Origin: Rubrivivax sp.
Lineage (GTDB): Bacteria; Pseudomonadota; Gammaproteobacteria; Burkholderiales; Burkholderiaceae_C
Assembly: GCA_027484825.1 (NCBI GenBank)
Contig: JAIXSE010000015.1
Location: 1 to 64,000, forward strand
Reading direction: 5' to 3'
Length of the DNA stretch: 64,000 bases
Below the pieces are notes generated by a model. That model was given only the letters and a program-made list of their open reading frames with translations. It was not told the origin of the DNA and did not search any database. Position numbers and translations under genes: made by a program. Of this stretch, positions 55,012-61,414 are shown in pieces. Position 1 is the first letter of the stretch, and every line of letters begins with the position of its first letter.

Positions 55012-57777
55012 TCAGAAGTCGTAGCTGGCCTTGACCTGGAAGGTACGGCCCAGCGGGCTGTAGTAGCGGTAGTCGAAGCCCAGCATGTGGCCGCCATTGC
55101 CGCGCAGCGACAGGGGAGGTTCCTTGTCGAACACGTTGCGGATGCCCAGGGCCACCGTCAGCTGCTTGTTCCAGGTGTAGGCGGTCTGCCAGTCCAGCGT
55201 GGCGAAGGTCTTGACCTTCAGGCGCACGGTTTCTTCGTTGCCGTCCTGGTCCACCACGTCGGCCGGGAAGTCCTTGTAGCCGGACTGGAAGTTGATGTTG
55301 GCGGTGTGCACCCAGTTGCCGTATTGCAGCGTGTTGGTCCACTGGCCCTTCCAGCGGAAGGTCACTTCACCGATGGACGGGTTGTTGTCGCCAATCGTCG
55401 TGTAGTAGGCGCCGCCGGCAATCAGCTGACGCTTGGAGCGCAGCATGTAGGTGGCCCGCACGTTGGACGTCAGCTTGCCGATCGGCGTGTTGGTGCGACC
55501 CGTCACGTCGAAGTCGATGCCGCTGTTGAACGACTTGCCCAGGTTGGTGGTGCTGGCGTTGTAGGCCAGGAACTTCTCCGCGGTGACCGGGTCGGTGTAG
55601 GTCATCCACAGGTTCTGGTACTTGGTGGCATTGAAGAAGGCCTCGTTCTCGTCCACCGAGCCGAAGGTCTTGTCGATGCCCACCCACCAGTAGTCCGCGC
55701 CGAAGGAGAACTCGCTGATCGGCTCCACGCGGAAGCCCAGCGTGGCCTGCTTGGATTCTTCCGGCTGCACCTGGGTGTTGCCACCGGTGAAGACGTTGTA
55801 CTGCTTGTCACCCGGCTGGCACTTGGCGCCAAGCTGCGTGGCCACTTCCTGCAGAGCCGGATACTGGTTGCAGTCGTACTTGTCGGCGGTCACGCCGAAT
55901 TCCTGCAGCGGACGGTACAGCTGGCGCAGCGTGGGCGCGCGGAAGCCGGTGCCCACCGAGCCGCGGATCAGCAGCGAGCTCATCGGCGTGTACTTGAACG
56001 AGACCTTGCCATTGGTGGACGAGGCCACGCCGCGGTAGTCGTCGTAACGAGCGCCGGCGGTCACTTCCAGGTTCTTCACCACCGGCACCACCAGCTCGGC
56101 GAAGGCGCCCAGGGTGTCGCGCTTGGCGCTGTAGGGGATGACGACGCTGCTGTCACCAAAGCGCTGGTCGTCGCGGTTCACACCGCCCAGGCCCTTGGCG
56201 ACATCGCTCGGCTCGTCCTGCACCTTTTCCTTGTTGAAGCTGGCGCCCAGGGCCAGGTAGGCACCGCCGGCGGCCGTCTTGAAGACTTCACGCGAGGCAC
56301 GGGCTTCGGCCGTGTACATGGTGCTGGTCTCGGTGTCGTAGACGCCGCTGATCATGATCTTGCTGACCTGATCCAGCGCAGCCTGAGACTGCTGGCCGGG
56401 CAGCACGAACGGGTTCCACACGCCGCTGCGCAGCAGGCTGCCGAAGGCCTTGGCCAGCGGATAGCCGCTGTTGCTTTCTTCCACCTTGGCGCGCTGGTAG
56501 CCGACGGTGGTGCTGTAGTCCCAGCCCGCCAGCTGGCCTTCCAGGGACAGCCACAGGGCGCGGTTGTCACGCTTGAAGGTGCTGGTGCGGTTGCCCAGGT
56601 CGAACACGCGGTAGGCGACCGATGCGGCATCGGTGGCCTTGACGTCGTAACCCTGGTCGGCCAGCGACTGCAGGTAGGCCGGGGTGTAGCCGACGGCAGC
56701 CAGTTGCGCAGCGAACGGGCCGGTCGCGTCCACCGCCACGGTGCCGGGCACGGCGGCGATCTTGCCGCTGGACTTGGTGTTGCCCAGCAGCACGTCGGCG
56801 CGCAGCACATGCTCACCCAGCTTCAGGCTGCCGGAGCCGAAGAAGTTGGTGCGCTCGCGGTCCGGGTTGGCCTGCACGGTGCTGGCGTAGTCGAAGGCGC
56901 AGGCGTCGCCATCCTTCACATGCAGCGGCGCGCATTCGCCGTTCTGCGCCAGGTAGACGTTGCGATATTCGTACTTGGTGATCAGCTTGCCGTCCTTGTC
57001 GGCACCACCGGCCACCGGCACGGCCACGTTGCCGGGAATGCCGGACAGCGAGCCGTTGAAGAAGGTGTACTGCTTGCCGTTGCGGCTGAAGTTGATGACA
57101 CCCGTCTTCGAGAAGTCACGCTGGTTGGCGTAGAGCGCGTCGCGCTTGTCCACCGACAGGCCAGCCATGAAGTTGAAGCCGTCGGTGTCCAGGTCGCCGA
57201 AGCCGCCGGAGATCGAGGCGCTGCGTTCCTTGCCGCCGGATTCCTGCGGCACCGAGACGTTGACGCTGACGTTCTTGCGGGTCGAGTTGGTACGGGTGAT
57301 GAAGTTCACCACGCCGCCCACGGCGTCGGAACCGTACAGGGCCGAAGCGCCGTCGGTCAGCACTTCCACGCGGTCGATGATCGACAGCGGGATCATGTTC
57401 AGGTCCACCGCGCCGCCGGCTTCGCCGATCAGACGGCGGCCATTGAGCAGCACCAGAGTACGGTCGCCGCCCAGGTTGTGCAGGGACACGGTCGCCTGAC
57501 CGCCACCGCCGCCACCCACCGTGGCGCCTTCAGTGATGCCGCCTTGCACGGCCGACAGGTTCTGCATCAGCTCCACGACCGAGGTCACGCCGCTGCGCTC
57601 GATCTCGGCACGGGTGACGGTCTGCACGGGCAGCGCGCCTTCCACGGCGATCCGCTTGATGGCGGAGCCGGTCACGACCACGCGCTCCAGCTGCTGGCTT
57701 TCTTCCTGGGCGAACGCCGGGGTGGCCGCCACTGCGAAAGCAGCCACTGCCAGACTCACCGCACTCAGCTTGTACAT
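55012..57777 (-). CDS. TonB-dependent outer-membrane receptor 1
   Basis: 921 residues. Signal peptide (MYKLSAVSLAVAAFAVAATPAFAQ), then a short TonB-box-like ERVVVTGSAIKR. Plug domain: TVTRAEIERSGVTSVVELMQNL, DRTLVLLNGRRL, IDRVEVLTDGASALYGSDAVGGVVNFITR. The 22-strand barrel has TGFRAPTLRQLYRP and ends with FQVKASYDF. Loops at about 270-300 and 620-670 hold several Cys, likely disulfide pairs. It belongs to the TBDR group that takes up large substrates (peptides, glycans or plant compounds) rather than a classic siderophore receptor; the ligand is unknown. SD TTTGGAG. Preceded by the attenuator-like leader at 57838-57884. Confidence 0.93.
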   Translation of the reverse strand: MYKLSAVSLAVAAFAVAATPAFAQEESQQLERVVVTGSAIKRIAVEGALPVQTVTRAEIERSGVTSVVELMQNLSAVQGGITEGATVGGGGGGQATVSLHNLGGDRTLVLLNGRRLIGEAGGAVDLNMIPLSIIDRVEVLTDGASALYGSDAVGGVVNFITRTNSTRKNVSVNVSVPQESGGKERSASISGGFGDLDTDGFNFMAGLSVDKRDALYANQRDFSKTGVINFSRNGKQYTFFNGSLSGIPGNVAVPVAGGADKDGKLITKYEYRNVYLAQNGECAPLHVKDGDACAFDYASTVQANPDRERTNFFGSGSLKLGEHVLRADVLLGNTKSSGKIAAVPGTVAVDATGPFAAQLAAVGYTPAYLQSLADQGYDVKATDAASVAYRVFDLGNRTSTFKRDNRALWLSLEGQLAGWDYSTTVGYQRAKVEESNSGYPLAKAFGSLLRSGVWNPFVLPGQQSQAALDQVSKIMISGVYDTETSTMYTAEARASREVFKTAAGGAYLALGASFNKEKVQDEPSDVAKGLGGVNRDDQRFGDSSVVIPYSAKRDTLGAFAELVVPVVKNLEVTAGARYDDYRGVASSTNGKVSFKYTPMSSLLIRGSVGTGFRAPTLRQLYRPLQEFGVTADKYDCNQYPALQEVATQLGAKCQPGDKQYNVFTGGNTQVQPEESKQATLGFRVEPISEFSFGADYWWVGIDKTFGSVDENEAFFNATKYQNLWMTYTDPVTAEKFLAYNASTTNLGKSFNSGIDFDVTGRTNTPIGKLTSNVRATYMLRSKRQLIAGGAYYTTIGDNNPSIGEVTFRWKGQWTNTLQYGNWVHTANINFQSGYKDFPADVVDQDGNEETVRLKVKTFATLDWQTAYTWNKQLTVALGIRNVFDKEPPLSLRGNGGHMLGFDYRYYSPLGRTFQVKASYDF

Positions 57778-57837
57778 CTACACACTCCAAAAAATGATCA
57801 AGTTCCTGCCGCAGCGCCGGTGAACGAGGGCTGCGCT

Positions 57838-57884
57838 CCAAAAAACAAAACCCCGGGGGCGCCGGGGTATGTCTGAAGTTTGCA
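57838..57884 (-). promoter_or_regulatory. Attenuator-like leader of TonB receptor 1
   Basis: Minus strand, 5' to 3': TGCAAACTTC (57884-57875), six bases, a 7-bp stem ACCCCGG/CCGGGGT (57868-57850, 5-base loop), then TTTTGTTTTTT. The T-run ends about 60 bases before the start codon. The same order and spacing occurs before receptor 2 (60952-60997). Upstream, 57885-58104 holds nothing I recognise except the receptor 2 terminator beyond it. Confidence 0.6.
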
Positions 57885-58104
57885 AGGTTTTGAGGAAGGT
57901 TTCGGGAGTGCGTGCGCATGCCGCGCGGCCGGACACGATCCGACGTCAAATCGACATCAAAGTCCGGGTAAACACTGATCGATCCGTGAATACCCGGTCG
58001 CAGCAACGCCACAGACACGCTGCTTTACATCGGCTTTACCGTGGAAACCTTGTCGGGCATTCAAATGCATTGCGCCCATAACTTCGTAAAAGACGAACTC
58101 AGAT

Positions 58105-58136
58105 AAAAAAAAAGCGGGAAGGTTTCCCTTCCCGCT
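58105..58136 (-). terminator. Intrinsic terminator of TonB receptor 2
   Basis: AGCGGGAAGG (58136-58127 on the minus strand) with GAAA loop and CCTTCCCGCT (58122-58113), followed by nine T. A perfect 10-bp stem. Confidence 0.9.
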
Positions 58137-58217
58137 GAGGCTTGGCACCGCATCGCGGCGGGCCGGGGCGACGACTGTCAGGCCACCCCGGCTGCGCCGA
58201 CGATTGCCGGCCTGCGT

Positions 58218-60893
58218 TTAGAACGAATAGGTGGCGCGTGCGTAGAACGCGCGACCGGTCGGGTCGGTGTAGCGCGAATCCCAGCCGCCGCCCTGGAAGA
58301 GGTCTTCCTGGTTGGAGTAGGGAGGATCGCGGTCGAACAGGTTGCGCACACCCAGGGTGAGCGACAGGTCCTTGCGGGCTTGCCACGAACCGAACACGTC
58401 CACCGTGGTGTAGTTGGCGACCTTGGCGTTGGTGGTCGGATCGAAGTCCTTGTAGTGCGACTTGAAGTGCACCACGCCGCCGGCACCGAAGTCACCCGAA
58501 CGCCAGTTGGCGCTCAGGTTGTGCTGCCAGCGGAACACCGGGCCGGATTCACCGTAGGTGCCCACCGCCTGGACCCAGTAGCCGTCGCGGAAGTCCTGGA
58601 ACTCATACTTGGCCACATAGGTGCTGTTCAGCGCCAGGTCCACCGTCGAGCCGGCGGCCTGGATGCGGTACTGGGCGCTCAGGTCCACGCCATTGGTGCG
58701 CACCTTGCCCAGGTTCTGCAGGGTCTGGTCCACATAGCCGCAGTTCGCGCCCGGGCAGTTGCTGGACAGGGACAGCACATTGCCGGGGGCAAAGTGGAAG
58801 TACTGCTGCAGCTGCGGATAGGTGCTGTAGTTGTTGAACAGCGCGAACTGGGGAATGGAGCCGATGGAGTCCTTCAGGTGCACCCACCAGAAGTCCAGGC
58901 CAACGCTGGCGTTGGTGATCGGCTGGTAGACCACGCCCAGGGTGGCGGTCTTCGACTTCTCAGGGCTCAGGTCCTTGTTGCCGGAGTTCAGCACCTGGAA
59001 CTGCGCCTTGCACTGGCTGCCGGTCTTGCCGTCCGGGCACAGCAGCGGGTTGGCGTAGTTGCCAGCCGTGTTGGTGTAGGCCGGGTTGCCATACAGCTCA
59101 TACAGCGTCGGGGCGCGGAAGCCGGTGGACGCCGAGCCGCGGAACAGCAGTTCCTTCATCGGCTGGAAGCGGAACGACACCTTGGGGTTGGTGCTGCTGC
59201 CGAAGTCGCTGTACTTGTCGTAGCGGACCGAGCCGGTGATGTCCAGGCTCTTGAACACCGGAACGTTCAGCTCGCCGTACAGCGCGCTCACGTTGCGCGA
59301 GCCTTCCGACAGCGAGTTGGGATCCACACCGGTGCTGGCCGAGACCTTGGCGGCGAAGTCGGTGTTGGCGGCCGAGTGGAACTTCTCGTGGCGGAATTCA
59401 ACGCCCAGGGCCAGCGCGCTGGCGCGACCGGTGCTGAACCAGTCGCCCAGTTCACGGCTGGCGTGGGCATTGATGTTGTGCACCGTGCCGGTGGCCGATT
59501 CCAGCAGGCCGTTCAGGGCGGCCGCCTTCAGCAGCGCGGTGCCGGCATCGTCCTGAGCGCCGAACGGGTTGATCACACCTTCCAGCAGGCCTTCGCCGAT
59601 CATGTCGCCGTCGGCATAACCGCTGACCAGGGACTGATCCACCTTGTTGTGGTTGTACGAGTAGGCGACCGAGTAGTCCCAGCCCAGGCCGTTGCCGTCT
59701 GCGGTCAGCAGCAGGCGGTTCTGGGTGTTCTTGTTTTCCTGGCCGCGCGAGCCGTTCTCGAAGTCACGCCAGTACACGTAGGTGTAGCCCGGCAGCACAT
59801 TCACCGGATTGGCGAATTGCGAGGTGGGATTGAACGCGGGGGCGCCGGCGGTCTTGTCGTCGAACGTCGGGCTCAGCGCCGGATTGTTCGGGTAGTACTT
59901 GGTGCCGGGGTTGATCAGGTAGCCGCCGTAAGGCACGGGGGCCACAAAGGTCGTCACCTTGTTCTGGGTGACGAACAGCTCGGCGCCCAGCGTCAGGCTG
60001 TCGTTGACCAGCAGGCTGCCCTTGAGCATGCCCGAGGCCGTCTCCGACTTCGGCGAGAAGTCGACGAAGGAGCTGGTGTTGAGCTTGCAGGCGTCGCCGG
60101 ACAGCAGCATCTGCGTGCCGCTGCAGGCGGTGCCGGTCGGGTTGTAGAAGGTCTTGTTGTCCTGCGTGTAGTTGGCCGGCGCGGTGCTGTAGGACAGGCC
60201 GCCCGGAATACGCTGGTTGAAGGGGCGCTGGGTGCCGGTGATGGCGTCCTGCTTGCGATAGCTGGCAAAGCCGAAGACGTTCCAGCCCTGCTTTTGCAGG
60301 TCCCCATAACCGAAGCCGGCGTTCACCGAACGCTGCTTGCCGCCGGGGTGCTGGGGGTCGTCGTAACCCAGCGTGATCGAACCGCCCTGGTAGCTGTTCT
60401 TGGTGATGAAGTTGATCACGCCGCCGATGGCGTCGGTGCCATACAGGGCGGAGGCGCCGTCGCGCAGCACTTCGATGCGCTCGATGGCCGCGAACGGGAT
60501 CATGTTCAGGTCAGGGGCCGAGCCGTCCACCGCATTGTTGGCAATGCGCTGGCCGTTCAGCAGCACCAGCGTCTTGTCAGCGCCGATGCCGCGCATGTCG
60601 GCGAACGAAGCGCCGCCGCTGCTGCTGCCCACCGACTGGGTGGTGTTGGTCGCCGACTGGACCGCCGTCAGGTTGGCCATCACCTGCTCGACCGAGGTGA
60701 TGCCCGACTTCTTCAGGTCGTCCATCTTCACGACCGTCACGGGGACGGCGGTTTCAGCGTCGATCCGCTTGATGGCCGAGCCGGTCACGACGACCCGCTC
60801 CAGGGTCTGGTCCGCTTCCTGTGCATAAGCCGGCAGGGTGGCGGCGGCAACGATGGTGGCCACTGCCAGGCTCACCGCGTTCAATTTGTGCAT
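58218..60893 (-). CDS. TonB-dependent outer-membrane receptor 2
   Basis: 891 residues, paralogous to its two neighbours and closest to receptor 3. Signal peptide MHKLNAVSLAVATIVAAATLPAYAQ; ERVVVTGSAIKRIDAETAVPVTV; plug blocks VGSSSGGASFADMRGIGADKTLVLLNGQRIANNA and IERIEVLRDGASALYGTDAIGGVINFITK. The barrel has TGFRAPTLYELYGNP and C-terminal YTDPTGRAFYARATYSF. SD TAGGAG. Paired Cys in external loops (about 255-270, 610-640, 715-725) match positions in receptor 3. Its own terminator lies at 58105-58136 and an attenuator-like leader at 60952-60997, so each receptor appears to be a separate transcription unit. Confidence 0.93.
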   Translation of the reverse strand: MHKLNAVSLAVATIVAAATLPAYAQEADQTLERVVVTGSAIKRIDAETAVPVTVVKMDDLKKSGITSVEQVMANLTAVQSATNTTQSVGSSSGGASFADMRGIGADKTLVLLNGQRIANNAVDGSAPDLNMIPFAAIERIEVLRDGASALYGTDAIGGVINFITKNSYQGGSITLGYDDPQHPGGKQRSVNAGFGYGDLQKQGWNVFGFASYRKQDAITGTQRPFNQRIPGGLSYSTAPANYTQDNKTFYNPTGTACSGTQMLLSGDACKLNTSSFVDFSPKSETASGMLKGSLLVNDSLTLGAELFVTQNKVTTFVAPVPYGGYLINPGTKYYPNNPALSPTFDDKTAGAPAFNPTSQFANPVNVLPGYTYVYWRDFENGSRGQENKNTQNRLLLTADGNGLGWDYSVAYSYNHNKVDQSLVSGYADGDMIGEGLLEGVINPFGAQDDAGTALLKAAALNGLLESATGTVHNINAHASRELGDWFSTGRASALALGVEFRHEKFHSAANTDFAAKVSASTGVDPNSLSEGSRNVSALYGELNVPVFKSLDITGSVRYDKYSDFGSSTNPKVSFRFQPMKELLFRGSASTGFRAPTLYELYGNPAYTNTAGNYANPLLCPDGKTGSQCKAQFQVLNSGNKDLSPEKSKTATLGVVYQPITNASVGLDFWWVHLKDSIGSIPQFALFNNYSTYPQLQQYFHFAPGNVLSLSSNCPGANCGYVDQTLQNLGKVRTNGVDLSAQYRIQAAGSTVDLALNSTYVAKYEFQDFRDGYWVQAVGTYGESGPVFRWQHNLSANWRSGDFGAGGVVHFKSHYKDFDPTTNAKVANYTTVDVFGSWQARKDLSLTLGVRNLFDRDPPYSNQEDLFQGGGWDSRYTDPTGRAFYARATYSF

Positions 60894-60951
60894 GTCAACA
60901 CGCTCCTACAGAAATCAGTCGTCGGTCGCGTTCTTGGCGCTTCCAGACCGG

Positions 60952-60997
60952 AAATAAAAAGGCCCCGCGGGCAGGCGGGGCGTGTAGGAAGTTTGCA
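60952..60997 (-). promoter_or_regulatory. Attenuator-like leader of TonB receptor 2
   Basis: Minus strand: TGCAAACTTC (60997-60988), six bases, a 7-bp stem GCCCCGC/GCGGGGC (60981-60962, 6-base loop), then CTTTTTATTT. The distance from T-run to start codon is about 60 bases, as for receptor 1. Just 5' of the box, GAGATT...AATCTC forms an additional small hairpin not seen before receptor 1. Confidence 0.6.
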
Positions 60998-61099
60998 GAG
61001 ATTTCCGAATCTCGGGGGGGTGTCGTGCGGAAGTCGCCCGAATCAATTCAGTTTTGACGCAATTGCTTCAGGAAAAAGGGTTTTCCCTGATCGGAATTC

Positions 61100-61330
61100 G
61101 ATCAGACGGTCGTGCTAGCACCACATTTGGTTGCCTTTACGCAGGAATTACAAGATTCAGTTGTAGGGATTATCTGATTCTCGACACATGCGGCTTGTTG
61201 TGGAATTGACCCGGAAATGTTCGCTCACTGGATGAATACGTTTCTTCTGTGTTTCTATTTCCAACTTTGCAATTCAGCAATTAATAGGAATTCGAGTAGA
61301 AACAATATATTGAATTGGTTTTGAATCACG
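61100..61330. other. AT-rich intergenic segment upstream of receptor 2
   Basis: About 230 bases with visibly lower GC than anything else in the window (stretches such as CAATTAATAGGAATTC and AACAATATATTGAATTGG). It lies between the receptor 3 terminator and the receptor 2 leader. No convincing gene is present; a 74-codon minus-strand frame here shows no protein-like features. It probably holds the receptor 2 promoter and regulator sites. Confidence 0.55.
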
Positions 61331-61347
61331 CTCTGCGCCGCGGCGAT

Positions 61348-61374
61348 AAAAAAAGGGCCTCCGAAGAGGCCCTT
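61348..61374 (-). terminator. Intrinsic terminator of TonB receptor 3
   Basis: AAGGGCCTC-TTCG-GAGGCCCTT (61374-61353 on the minus strand), a perfect 9-bp stem with a stable TTCG tetraloop, followed by a T-run (61354-61348). A TTTTTT on the plus-strand side makes it potentially bidirectional. Confidence 0.9.
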
Positions 61375-61414
61375 GGTTTTTTGCTCCCCTGATGTCAGGG
61401 AGATCTCTGCGACA

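Noticed and set aside
55087-61118. Two frames of more than 900 codons antisense to TonB receptors 1 and 2
   Set aside because: Shadow frames of genuine receptors; low-complexity composition and no start signals.
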